Source: Monocercomonoides exilis (Eukaryota > Preaxostyla > Oxymonadida > Polymastigidae). From it: a stretch of DNA of 64,000 nt. The notes below the pieces were generated by a model, which saw nothing but the letters and a program-made list of their open reading frames with translations, made no database searches and had not been told where the DNA came from. Of the stretch, positions 23,966 to 35,067 are shown in pieces (the stretch's first letter is position 1; every line of letters starts with the position of its first letter). A program made the position numbers and the translations under genes. The stretch covers positions 620,001 through 684,000 of the forward strand of contig LSRY02000021.1 in the NCBI GenBank assembly GCA_001643675.2, read 5' to 3'.

Positions 23966-24361
23966 GATAACAAGCGAAAAAAATACAGATTGTTCAAAAA
24001 ATTCAGGACAAGATCGATTTCTCAATGACTGTAATGGAAGAAATTTTGATAATTTTTCTCAAATGAATCATATATTTTCTAACTCTTAAGATATACCAGA
24101 CTTTCATTTTCGTCTCGACAAAATATTAAAAAAATAATTTTTGTTACAACGGTAAAACATAAAAACCTATTTCTTTGATAATTTAAACAAACATTTTTGT
24201 GGCATTTTGTTCACATGAAGATGAAAGTCCAGTATGCCAAAAGAGAAAGTGTCGTTTGGATATATAAAGAGGAAAATTACAAAAATTTCTTCCCTAGCAG
24301 TTATTGAGAAATCGATTTTGCAGGTATTTTTTTAATGATGTCTGATATTTTTCGCACAATC
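23966..24361. mobile_element. Palindromic element, family C, copy 1
   Basis: Inverted-repeat arms of ~150 bp or more. Left caagatcgatttctcaatga pairs with right gttattgagaaatcgatttt, and agactttcattttc pairs with gatgaaagtcc. Total length is about 396 bp, close to copy 2 at 44352-44753, which shares the cgatttc-cacaat block and the outer ends. It is non-coding. Confidence 0.65.
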
Positions 24362-24800
24362 AATGCTATTTTTGGAATGCTGATAAATAAAAGGTGGGTG
24401 ATTATTGTTGTAATCATATATTTTTTATGTGTGTGTGCAATTTTCTCATTCATCACTATTTGCAATATAATCTAAAAAATTATACATGCTTTCCTATTAT
24501 TGTCTCTCAATAGCATGTTGTCACAGAAAGGAAGAGAGAAAGTTCATTCATGATTATTATTAACACATTTGATTGATAACAAAGTACATGCGACAAATTG
24601 TTTATTCGAAAATTTTGATTGGAAAAATATGAAATCAAAAAGAATCACACAGTTCTTTTGTTATCGCACAATATTTTTTCATACAAATAAAATTTTCAAT
24701 ATTATTATCCCATTAACTAATTTTAAAGATTGAAGCATGACAAAATTATTTGAAATATGCTTTGAAATCAATAAGAGTTCATTTATAAAAAAATTAGGAC

Positions 24801-25080
24801 ATTTGGGTGAAAATATGAACATTCAAGCTTTTTTTTCACAAGACATTGAAAAATGACTTCGCTCTGAACTTTTATTCGCTTTCTCAGATTTAGAAATAAA
24901 TTTAATTTTCATTACAGAAAACAGGCATCGTTGAAATTAAAATATGAAAATTTCTAACATTTCATGAATGTCAAAAAATGGACATATTTTTATTGTGTTT
25001 TTTGTTCTCAAAAAGTCAATGAAAAGTGCATAATTTTTCAATGAAAATGCTTGAAGTGAACTATTTTGCCCTGCATTTTC
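24801..25080. mobile_element. MITE-like element, family A, copy 2
   Basis: About 280 bp, in the same orientation as copy 1 at 22632. It matches copy 1 at both ends and in the centre with many substitutions. Its own ends are a diverged inverted repeat (gtgaaaatatgaacattcaag against ggcaaaatagttcacttcaag). Confidence 0.6.
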
Positions 25081-25878
25081 AAACAGAAAAATGAAAGAAA
25101 AAATAAAATACCATTCACTATAAAATGGAAAAAAATTTCTTTTTTCGAGGAAATAAAAGCTCATTAATAACTGAAGAACATCTTTGAGTTCATATAATCT
25201 AATTCTCACACATGCTTCATATTTGAAAACACTGAATCTGATGAATCAAATGTTGTAGACAAAAACGTTAACAGAATAATTGAAAATTGAATAAAAGTTA
25301 ATAAACATGACATTTTGATTTCTATTTTCATATTCATGGTTTGAAACAATACAATTTTTTATTCAGTGGAATTTTTATAAAAAAGGCATTCATTGAAATT
25401 GAGAATAATCTATCATCGAAAATGTATTTTTCAATAAATTGTGATTTCAAAAAAATTTTCGCTGTGCTTTTAAAATTGGTGATTATAAAAAAATGCAAGA
25501 ATTCATAAATATTAGTCAAATAATAAATAATACGAAAATGCTATCACGAAAAGAATAACTATTCAAAAAATATTCAATCATATTTCAACACTAAAAAAGC
25601 AACTCTACAAATAATCGCGATGAAGAAACATAAATTTGTTTTGAAATCAAATGATAAACAATGAACAATGTTTTGATAAAGACCTTTTCTTACCAAAAAG
25701 TTCAATGACCTTTTCAAAATTTAATGTTATAATTTTAAATGAATACAAAATCTTTTGAATAAATTGCTCCGATATCTGTTGAATTTTCTTCAAATAGTAG
25801 CCAAATGATACATTACATGAAATTGCAATCATTTTATTCAACAGCAAAAAGTTGGATAAGAATCAATGCAATCTTTTT

Positions 25879-28800
25879 TTATTTTTCATCTTTAACAATC
25901 ACAAACTTTCTTTTCTTTTTAAAATTATTTGAAATGTTATCATGAGAACTATCTTTTTGTGATTGTTCAATGGAAGATCCAGATAATTCATTTGCCAATA
26001 AGTCATCCTTTGCATTATCATTGCTTTGTAAACTCTTTTCAGAAGATTCGACATCATTTCTATTTGTATTAAATGCACATTCACAAGTAAGATTAACATC
26101 ATCAATATCAAGAATTCTTTTTTCTGAGACCTCTTCCATTGCACAATCATTGCAAAGAATGTATTCAAAACTTGAAGAGGATATATAGTTCAACCTTTCA
26201 AAATATTCCAGGCATTCAATTGGAGTAAAGCCACTGTGTACACAGCTACTACAAAAAGAAAAGCAACAGCCAACACATCGAAAAAGCATTCCATCAGCTC
26301 TGGCAGCATTACGCTTGCATGCACAGCAACAATGATGAGGACAACAGCTTGGAGAACTGGATGTGCCAACAATGCTATTCAATAAGTTTATGCAACTTCT
26401 GTGCATTGATGATGGACAGTGCCGACAATGCACAAATATTGATACACCAGTTTTAATGTTTTGCGTTTCGGAATTTGTCTGCAGAGATTCTTCCCCAGAA
26501 TGAAAATGCTTTAATTCATGATTTGCTTTCGTGGATTTGGATATCGAAACAGACTTAATTGAAGTGTGAGAAGATAGTTTCAATAGAAGATCCTCCTCAT
26601 CTGGTGGCTGCTCCGTTAATTTTCTGCGACAAATAACACAAATAGACAAATGCTGAATCTTTGGAATGGAATCGTTTGCTTCTGTTTGCTTCAATGTCTT
26701 TTTACTTTTTTTAATAGCTTTTTCTTCCATCTCTGCTTGAATAGACCAGTTTGATACTGGAACTTTTCCAACAAATGGTATCTGCTTCATTGTTGTTAAT
26801 GTTCTATTCCGTGCAGCTCGATACTTCTCAGGGACTTTCTTGTTTAATGCTGAATCTGCTTGTGTAGATTCCAAAACTTCAGGCGACTCGTTATCACTTT
26901 TCGAACTGTAATCACTAATGCAAAACGATGAATTACAGTTTTTCTCGATCTTTTGCGATTCTGCTTGAAATGCTGGAAGCATTTGTGAATTATCTTGACC
27001 ACGTTGCATATGGGGTATTGAACTTTCTTGTTGGCATTTTGGTGACTTATCAATAGAATTAACAATTTCAGAAAACAAAGAAGCCAAATGACTGCTTTGC
27101 CTAAAATTTTTAATTCCAAATGTTTCAAATGAACTTTGAAATGGAATGGAACAGGATGAATGATGAGTATCATTTACCCTGTTATGTGTTTCTGTTGAAA
27201 ATTCAAACAGTGATGGAGAAAGAGATGGTGAAACAGATGGTGAAGGAGCAGGAGATGAGGATGGAGAAATGTCAGAAGAATCTGAGTACAAACAATTAGA
27301 GATGGATCTAGAACGAAGGATGCTAATAGAAGGAGAGGGGGAAAGAGACGATGAAACATGAGAAGGTGATAATGAAGGTGGAATCTGTGATAATTCTTTG
27401 GAATTTGTTGATAAGTTAAGTAACATGTTTGAAGAAGATGAAGAAACATGAAACGAAGAAATTTTTTGCGGAGTGCGAGTTGCATCAAGAAGGGTATCAA
27501 TTTCTGTTGCAACTCCAGTGTTGCTTGTTTGTGGTGAGAAATTCTCCAAATCAATCTTTGGGCGAAAAGAAGATTCAATTCTTTGAATTATTGAAAAATC
27601 TGAATTTTGGATTCTTTTCGTTGGAAATTCAAAAGACGGTGAAGATATTGGCGAAAGAAAATCAATTGGAGTTTTCTCGAGATTCTGCATTTTATTTATA
27701 GGTAGACTTTCACTGTTTATTTCCTTCTTTTTCAAATTATTCTCGATGCTCAAATGTGCTGATTTGAAGCATTCATCAACTATTCGCTTAACTGACTCTT
27801 CAGAAATGTCAGTGTCAATCGATGAACGATCTTTAAATGTGATTTCGTTCAAACCAAAATTTAAAATAGATAATAGAGTTTGTTTTTCTAAGGATTCTGC
27901 ATTCATTCTTTCAGAATTTTCATCAAAATCTTCATATTCATCAAGTTTCTTTGCCTCTTTATCGTCTTCCCATCCAACAGCTTTCCTTTCATCCCTCAAA
28001 ACAAGCTCACTCATCAAATCCTTTCTTTTGGCAAGTTGCAGCACTCTTTCTTCGCATGTGCCCCGAGCAACAAGACGGAACACTCGCACTGGCCGTGTCT
28101 GCCCAATTCTGTGGGATCTGTCCATTGCCTGCTTGTCAACAGTGGGATTCCAGTCCGAATCGAAAAGAAATACTGTATCAGCTGCCTGCAAGTTTAGCCC
28201 AACTCCACCGGCACGAGTGCTCACTATGTAAATCCAAGGAGAACTATATGGCTGCGAAAAGAGACTGCACTCATACACTCGCCTTGCACGTGGAGTTGTG
28301 CCATCAAGAAGGAGATGGCGCCATTTCCGTTGGGTAAAGCATTGTGAAAGCAATTGCATGACTGATTTGGAATGTGTAAAGATTATCACTTTATGAGGTA
28401 CACAAGCGCTACTAGACGGAAAAGAAGCAAATTGCTCATGGTTGATTTCCTCTGAATCTAGTAACGAACTATCAACAGAATTTGATAAAGATTCATTGAT
28501 GTTGCAGGTAGACAAAGAATTTTTGTACTGCTTGGCAATTCTCTCGTTCTCTTTAGCAATTCTCTGTAGCATTTCATCCAATACCCTCATTTTGCCTGAT
28601 GCTTTGATGACGGAATCAACAAAATCAGAGCCACTTCTGCAGTCGATCTGTTCGTCATCTAACAAAAGAAAAGGATGATTACAGCATTTCTGCAAGGAAA
28701 CAAATAAATTTGCGAGTGATGTTCGATCCAAAGAAAAAGGCAATCCTGCTTCTTCGTTTTCATCTTTGAGAATTTCAATTGAACTTGGATCCATTTGGAA

Positions 28801-31449
28801 ACAGCTTTTTTGATCGTTAAGAGATTCCAATCCTGGAGAAGAAATAAAGCTAGGGAATGGTGATACAGATGCGGATCTTTTTGCTGACACTTTTTGGAAT
28901 GGTGAATGTTCTTTATTAGCTTCAAAAACTTTTTTCTTATAATAATTCCATTCTGATTCTTCGGCCTCAGGATCTTTCAGATCTGTTAACATATTATCTT
29001 CTTCATGCAACAATTTTGTTGCACGTTGAGGACTTCTTGCGCAATGCAAATACATGTTTCTCTTACAGCGCTCAGAGATTAGTTTATGATATAAAATAAC
29101 TTGAATGCGACTGAGCGGTACACTCACTTTGATCTCCACTTTTGGTGGAAGATGTGCAACGTCGCGCTTCAGCCGTCGCAGCATGACGCATCGAAGCAGA
29201 CGATGCGCTGCGGAAATAACATTTATGTCAAATGGAACAGAGGAAGTCACATCTGATTCTGTATCAATTGACCCGTATTGTGGGGATGGTTTGAAGATTA
29301 TGTTTGAAGACGATTTTGATATGGGAGAAGTCATTTGATCTGATGAAGCGAATTGATCAGTATTGAAATTATCTGAAGGAAAAGATTCCTTTGATGAGTT
29401 CATCCTTTGTAAGCGTGAATGTGGGCCTGGTGAAGATTGGTAAAATGATAAAGAAGTAAAAGTAGAAAAGTGTGGCGGTGAATGCAAACGAGATAAAGAT
29501 GACGTTGTAATCAAAGGAGTGCATGGATAACTGCATGCAGAAGGAGTGGATTCTTGTAGATATAAGGAAAGCGAATCATAATATGTTCCAAATGCTGGCG
29601 TTGAAGCTTGATAAGGAATTGTATCTTTTATAGATCTTATCGCTTTTGTGCTGGCACCTCTGTCAAACACCTCAGGATTGGAGAGGATTTCAGGATAAAG
29701 AAAGTTCAAAAAAGACCAAAGTTCGTGAGTGTTATTTTGAAGAGGAGTTCCTACAATAAGAAGACGTTTAAGTGTTTGAAAGTTTCGAATTGCCTTGCCG
29801 ATAATCCCTGTTTCCAATTTGGCACGCTGGCATTCATCGAGAATGATATATCCCCATTTCAATTTGGACATCCAGGACACGCTATTCATTACAATGTCAT
29901 ATGTGGTGATTACAACATCGATACGATCATCATCTGACTGATGCAAAAAGGAATGAAAAGATTGTTCTTGCCTCGATATATAGTGCCTATTGCTCTTTTC
30001 AAATCTGAATTCCTTGTGAAATTTTGGAGAATAATCTGTTGAGTCTTCGGAATCATAATCGACAATCCTTCTTTTTCTTGTATTTCGAAGAGATATGGTA
30101 TGTGAAGGTTTTGAGCTGCGCTTTTTCTTTGCACGCAATTCAGTAATTTCCTCTTCATCAATTCCAATTTCAGCACTTTCATTTTTAGAGTTAAACTCCG
30201 ATTCATCTTCTTCATCTTCATTCTCATCCTCTTTTTCGTATGTTTCATCGCAATTCTCATATGAGGATTCATTTTCAAATTCATCTTCTTCTTCATCTTC
30301 TTTAATTATTCTTTTAACTTTTTTGGCTTTTTCTGAAAATCTCATTTTTCTGTTTCTTTCGTTTATAGGTTGCATTGACTGCTTTATCTTTTTTGCTGTA
30401 ATTCTTCTCTCACTTGCAGATCCGTAATAAACGCAACATTTCAGAGAAGGAGCCCAAATTGAGCATTCTTTTTTCCATCCGTCAAGTACAGATAACGGAG
30501 AAATAATCAAATGCGTTTCATGTTCGTCGTCTTCTTCCTTAATATCCATTTCAAATTTCCCCGATTCTTTCATCACTTTTTCTTCACTTTTCTTTATTTT
30601 GCTTTGTTGCGTTCCTATTTGTTTAATTTCTCTCATTTGGAGCTGCCTTCTTTTCAATGCCTCCAAAAACACACAAACTTGTACTGTCTTTCCAAGACCC
30701 ATTTCATCTCCTAGTATCCCTCCTATACCTTGTTCGTGCTGCCGAATTAACCATTTCACTCCGTCCACCTGATACCGACGTAGCGTCAAATGGCGGCATA
30801 ACCTATCTCCATTTTCTATTCTCTTAACTGAAAAAGCTCCAGGATCCATCCACGTGCCTGTGTGCAAAATCTCGATGTCATCAGACATCTGCATTACCTT
30901 GTCATAATCTACCGATGCTCTGCGGCAAGCTTCACGGAAAAGAGGACCTTCAACAGTTTCATCTTCCTTTCCAAGAAAAGGGCAAAAATACTTCCAATGT
31001 TGCTTAAAAAACATCATCCTTCGAAAAGCATATGTTAATGCGCTGACTTTCATATCTTTGCAAATCTCTCTAAAAGCTTCGCGATTTTTTCGGTGGGACT
31101 TATCTCTGTGTTTCCTTTTCCTTTTCCGAGTTGGTGTGCATGAAACCGTGAACTTTTTCTTCCTTTCACCCCACATTCGATCGCCTTCAATGAAATTTTT
31201 ATTATCTGCTTTCTGTTCGTCATCTTTTGTAACGAAAGGTAGCTTTGCAGCATCTCGTAATCTTTTCCACAAATCCTTTCCTTTACCTATTTCATAAGCA
31301 TGATACTTCTCGTCTTCTTTTCCAAAAATAGGCATGCAACTCTTTAAGCGTTTTATATTTGATTGAAAGTAATTTGTTGGTGTATTCAGCTCACAAATAT
31401 GAGTTTTCAGCTTTTCATGATAAAACGAGCTATAACTTCTATGTTCCAT
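25879..31449 (-). CDS. SNF2-family ATP-dependent chromatin remodeller with C-terminal Cys-rich fingers
   Basis: A single-exon frame of 1856 residues from the ATG at 31449; the frame extends upstream only through non-ATG codons. The first RecA lobe has LRRYQVDGVKWL, the Walker A GDEMGLGKT (~246), an acidic Glu/Asp insertion, and motif II DECQ (~535) where DEAH or DEGH is usual. After a Ser-rich insertion come LRRLKRDVAHLPPKVE and LQKCCNHPFLL. The second lobe has STRAGGVGLNLQAADTV and DRSHRIGQTRPVRVFRL (~1080-1130). This is an ISWI/CHD/Snf2-like core; the exact subfamily is not resolved. Residues ~1604-1770 hold a cysteine/histidine cluster (CVICRRK, HCRHCPSSMHRSC, CPHHCCCACK, CVGCC, CNDC) like an extended PHD. 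The tail is basic. It is expected to slide or evict nucleosomes using ATP, with the fingers reading histone tails (inferred). Confidence 0.95.
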   Translation of the reverse strand: MEHRSYSSFYHEKLKTHICELNTPTNYFQSNIKRLKSCMPIFGKEDEKYHAYEIGKGKDLWKRLRDAAKLPFVTKDDEQKADNKNFIEGDRMWGERKKKFTVSCTPTRKRKRKHRDKSHRKNREAFREICKDMKVSALTYAFRRMMFFKQHWKYFCPFLGKEDETVEGPLFREACRRASVDYDKVMQMSDDIEILHTGTWMDPGAFSVKRIENGDRLCRHLTLRRYQVDGVKWLIRQHEQGIGGILGDEMGLGKTVQVCVFLEALKRRQLQMREIKQIGTQQSKIKKSEEKVMKESGKFEMDIKEEDDEHETHLIISPLSVLDGWKKECSIWAPSLKCCVYYGSASERRITAKKIKQSMQPINERNRKMRFSEKAKKVKRIIKEDEEEDEFENESSYENCDETYEKEDENEDEEDESEFNSKNESAEIGIDEEEITELRAKKKRSSKPSHTISLRNTRKRRIVDYDSEDSTDYSPKFHKEFRFEKSNRHYISRQEQSFHSFLHQSDDDRIDVVITTYDIVMNSVSWMSKLKWGYIILDECQRAKLETGIIGKAIRNFQTLKRLLIVGTPLQNNTHELWSFLNFLYPEILSNPEVFDRGASTKAIRSIKDTIPYQASTPAFGTYYDSLSLYLQESTPSACSYPCTPLITTSSLSRLHSPPHFSTFTSLSFYQSSPGPHSRLQRMNSSKESFPSDNFNTDQFASSDQMTSPISKSSSNIIFKPSPQYGSIDTESDVTSSVPFDINVISAAHRLLRCVMLRRLKRDVAHLPPKVEIKVSVPLSRIQVILYHKLISERCKRNMYLHCARSPQRATKLLHEEDNMLTDLKDPEAEESEWNYYKKKVFEANKEHSPFQKVSAKRSASVSPFPSFISSPGLESLNDQKSCFQMDPSSIEILKDENEEAGLPFSLDRTSLANLFVSLQKCCNHPFLLLDDEQIDCRSGSDFVDSVIKASGKMRVLDEMLQRIAKENERIAKQYKNSLSTCNINESLSNSVDSSLLDSEEINHEQFASFPSSSACVPHKVIIFTHSKSVMQLLSQCFTQRKWRHLLLDGTTPRARRVYECSLFSQPYSSPWIYIVSTRAGGVGLNLQAADTVFLFDSDWNPTVDKQAMDRSHRIGQTRPVRVFRLVARGTCEERVLQLAKRKDLMSELVLRDERKAVGWEDDKEAKKLDEYEDFDENSERMNAESLEKQTLLSILNFGLNEITFKDRSSIDTDISEESVKRIVDECFKSAHLSIENNLKKKEINSESLPINKMQNLEKTPIDFLSPISSPSFEFPTKRIQNSDFSIIQRIESSFRPKIDLENFSPQTSNTGVATEIDTLLDATRTPQKISSFHVSSSSSNMLLNLSTNSKELSQIPPSLSPSHVSSSLSPSPSISILRSRSISNCLYSDSSDISPSSSPAPSPSVSPSLSPSLFEFSTETHNRVNDTHHSSCSIPFQSSFETFGIKNFRQSSHLASLFSEIVNSIDKSPKCQQESSIPHMQRGQDNSQMLPAFQAESQKIEKNCNSSFCISDYSSKSDNESPEVLESTQADSALNKKVPEKYRAARNRTLTTMKQIPFVGKVPVSNWSIQAEMEEKAIKKSKKTLKQTEANDSIPKIQHLSICVICRRKLTEQPPDEEDLLLKLSSHTSIKSVSISKSTKANHELKHFHSGEESLQTNSETQNIKTGVSIFVHCRHCPSSMHRSCINLLNSIVGTSSSPSCCPHHCCCACKRNAARADGMLFRCVGCCFSFCSSCVHSGFTPIECLEYFERLNYISSSSFEYILCNDCAMEEVSEKRILDIDDVNLTCECAFNTNRNDVESSEKSLQSNDNAKDDLLANELSGSSIEQSQKDSSHDNISNNFKKKRKFVIVKDEK

Positions 31450-32449
31450 CTCTAAAAATATGAGAAGCCCTTTCAATATAATTTTGTATCAAATTCGAGT
31501 TTACTTAATTTGAGTGTACGTCCAACTATTGCAATAATGATATTTTTCTATATTTTTTGAAGTAAATTTTACTTTTGGGTGCCTGATTTAATAAACTTTC
31601 ATAAAAATTTTTCTTTCATTAGATAAGCGATGAATTTTGAGCAAATTCATATTCATCAATAAAGGATATTGCACGACTCTATTTTTTGTTTAGATTCATT
31701 CGCTTTTCTTTTAAAAAAACAAAAATTTAATTATTTAATATCATCTTTAAACAAAAATTAACATATGAATGATAATATTAAATGCATACGAATCAACACA
31801 ACTTAATTGCAAAAATGTTTGAAATTGATAGTGACAGATTGTACGAGAAGCGATCATAGACCACAGGAAAAAAAAGCTGTTAAAACATGAGAAAAAAAGA
31901 GAAAAAGAAAACACGCAAAGAGGTATGTTAATCATTTCCGCTTACGATAAATGAACTCCACTCTTCTTCCGAACTTGCTTTTTTTCAAGCGATTCAATGC
32001 TTGATGGAATAAAAATAAAAAAATAAAAACTATTAAACAATCATTTAAAAAGAAGACATACAAATGCAAAGAAGACAGAAAGAAAATAAAGAAAGTGCAT
32101 TCAATCAATAAAAGAACTCATTTTTTTTTGACAGCCACTTTCTTTTCTTTTATTAGATTCAGAGCACAACATAGAAAGTAAATATACTACATTTAATCAA
32201 ATGAAATTCTACATATGTGACATGTGTGTGCGTGCTCTGATACAACTTTTCTTGCTTTGCGAAAGAGAAATGACAGAAGCTCCATTCATTCCCCTCTGAA
32301 CATCTACATAAACATGCCAAATACAACAACGACATAAAGAAAAGAAAAAGAAAAGAAAAAGAAAAGAAACTCAACAAATGAGATGATCACAGGCGATGAC
32401 AATAAAAAAAGAAAAAGAAAATGAAACATAAAAACAAAAAAATATAAAA

Positions 32450-32451
<2 letters not shown>

Positions 32452-32495
<44 letters not shown>
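32452..32495. repeat. Uninterrupted 44-base A-run
   Basis: Forty-four consecutive A on the + strand, i.e. poly-T just downstream of the minus-strand poly-Ser gene. Assembly length may be approximate at such a run. Confidence 0.9.
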
Positions 32496-32498
<3 letters not shown>

Positions 32499-32511
32499 TG
32501 TAACAATTCAA

Positions 32512-32592
32512 AAGAAGAAGAAGAAGAAGAAGAAGAAGAAGAAGAAGAAGAAGAAGAAGAAGAAGAAGAAGAAGAAGAGGAAGAGGAAGAAG
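32512..32592. repeat. GAA/GAG trinucleotide repeat
   Basis: More than 20 nearly perfect GAA triplets end just downstream of the stop codon of the poly-Ser gene. The same triplet type fills that gene, so the tract continues past the coding end. Confidence 0.9.
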
Positions 32593-32602
32593 AGGAAGAT
32601 GT

Positions 32603-35024
32603 CTAATTTTCTGAAGCATCTCTTCTCCTAAGTGCAACAGGCTTCAGCGGAGTTGTTCCAACTTTATCTTCTTTGGTGCTTTGCAAAAGTGATTGCAAAG
32701 GTTTTTTCTGTTTTGCAGGAGATGGACAAGTTACTTCTGCTATTGCTGACGAAGAAGAAGAAGAAGAAGAAGAAGAAGCTGTTGACACTGCTGCTGCTGT
32801 TGTTATTGGAAGATCCAATGCAGGCACAACTGGCATCGATTTCACAGCAACCCCCTGGAAAGTCTGCGTCATTCTGTTTGGACTGCTCAATGGCTCCTCT
32901 TTGCAGGCAGTGAGTGAACTGTTTGAACAACTCTCTCTTCTCAGCTTGCCTGCCAGCTGCTTTGCTCTTCTCTCGGCTTTGTCTGAGAATGCATTATTGC
33001 TATTAATATTATTACTGCAATTACTACTACTACTATTATTACTACTGTTAATATAACTTCCTCCTCCCTTTCCCCTTTCTCCTCCTCTTTCTCCTCCTCC
33101 AACACAACCCCCACACAAGAACTGCTCCTGCAAAAGCGGCGAGCCACCTGCAAATGCAGCAGGTGTGCTGACAGCAGGCGGTGACTGAGCAGGTGCTGGT
33201 AAATGGGCAGGTACAGATAGCATCTGAGGCAGTTGGAATGAAGGCAGCGTTGGCAGTGAGCTTGTGACTCCCTTTGAAGATGACAGTCTCAGAGGCATCA
33301 GAGAGGAATCTGGATGCACCTCGCCAAATCTGACGGGGATGAGCGAGGGAGTGGAAAGAGAGGCGGTAAGTGGAGTCGCACTGGAGAGACGAGGGAGAAT
33401 GTGTTGATTGGAAGAAGAAGAAGAAGAAGAAGAAGAAGCATTAGTAGTAATAATAGAAGATGCCTGTCTGGGCGCAGGCTGCGTGAATGAGATTGAACGC
33501 ACCTGTGCTCCTTCCCCTGTCATTTCTCTTGTCATTTCCCGTGTCTGTTCTGACTGTGGCTGAATGCGCTGAAACGACAGCGCCGATCTACGGCGCGCCC
33601 AGCTTCCGATTTGTGGCTCGTTCACTTCATTCTGCAGAGGACTTTCAGCTGCCTCTATCCAATCAAATGCTTCGCTGCTGGGTTTTCTTCCATCACTTTG
33701 CGAACTCTGGTGGGAGGAAATGGAAGAAGAGAGGGAAGAGAGGGAAGGAGAAGAGGACAACGAAGCAGTAGCTGCAGCAGGGTCGGGGGAATTGCTGCAG
33801 AAGAAGGTTTCAGCAGGCAAAAGTGTGTCATTGGCGATGGTTGGCGAAGAAAGAGCGGAAAATGAATGATTGTGGGCTGTGGTTTTTGTGGGAGAGGAAA
33901 GAGAAGAGTTGGCAGCGCCGGCATCGACAGTGGGAAGAAGGTTGCAGGAGATGAACATGGAAGAATTGCGAGTGAGAGGAGAGGAAGAGGAAGAGGAAGA
34001 GGAAGAGGAGGAAGAAGAAGAAGTACTTGACGATGGTTGAATAGGCTGTGAGCGTATGGCAGTTAATGATGAGTGCTTTGAAGGAAGCCAACGAGAAGCC
34101 GAAATCGAAGTTTTGTTAGGAGAAGTATACGAAGATTGAGATGATTGAGAAGAAGAAGAAGAAGAAATAACAGAAAAATCACTCGAATTCACTGAAGCTG
34201 AAGAATCAGCCGGCAAAATCGAACCAGAAACGGCTGTTGAGTTCAGCTTGTTGTCAGTTTTGCTTGGAAATCTGTCTTCTTCTCTTTTGAAAGCGGAAAA
34301 GGGGCTTATTTCTTCGTCTATTTCATTCAGCGGAGGCAGAGAACATGAATCTCTGTGTAACCCTCCATTTCTCTGCTTCTTATTCCTTTTCTCTTTCTCT
34401 TTTTCCTTCTCTTTTTCTTTCTCCTTCTCCTTCTCCTTCTCCTTCTTCTCCTCTCCTTCCATCCATGTTTGTTTAATGTTGTCATTCCATTCAAATTGAT
34501 CTGTTTCATTCACAGAAGACAATGTCCTGATTGGGATGCTCACTTCAGACTTCCTGCGCTGCTGTGATTGGAAAGAAAAAGTGAGAGGAAGCTGAGAGGG
34601 ATGAAGAGATTGGAGAGATTGGAGGGAGTGTGAGGAGCGGAGGGAAGGCTGGTTGGAAGAAGAGGAGGAAGAAGAGGAGGAGGAAGAGGAAGAGGAAGAA
34701 GAGGAAGAGGAAGAGGAAGAAGAAGAAAGATAAAGTGGTTGTGAAGGCAAAGATGAAGAAGCAGATAAGTTGACAATCTGAGACAGGGGGATGGCCGGCT
34801 TGTAGACAGCATTTGGAGAAAGAAGAGAAGAAATTGAAGAGTTCAAAGAAGAAGTTGACAGCTGATGTTGCATTTGGGGTGAGGGAGAACGCAAAGCTAA
34901 TGAACTTCGGCGAAGAAAAGAAGAAGAAGAAGACAAAGAGGAGGAGGAAGAAGAAGTAGAAATGGGGGATAATAACAATGAGGAGGATGAAGATGTTGAT
35001 GACAAAGCATTTGACACTGAAGAA

Positions 35025-35067
<43 letters not shown>

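Larger units (their letters stand above)
22413..25878. other. Gene-poor AT-rich region rich in palindromic repeats
   Basis: About 3.5 kb with only short, unconvincing ORFs. It is occupied in part by four palindromic elements annotated separately (22632-22907, 23376-23614, 23966-24361, 24801-25080). The remaining bases are AT-rich and I see no gene. Confidence 0.7.
31450..32602. other. Intergenic region with simple repeats
   Basis: 1.15 kb between two minus-strand genes: the 3' flank of the poly-Ser gene and the 5' flank of the SNF2 gene. It holds A-rich and AAAAG-rich simple sequence, a 44-base A-run and a GAA run (separate entries). A short higher-GC patch near 31940-32000 is discussed under rejected items. 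No gene is supported. Confidence 0.6.

Noticed and set aside
31940..32010. Higher-GC patch on the minus strand that could be a small coding exon (reads ASSEEEWSSFIVSGND before a stop)
   Set aside because: No donor exon in frame could be found in the adjacent poly-Ser gene, which has its own stop at 32603. Without a transcript it is not supportable.
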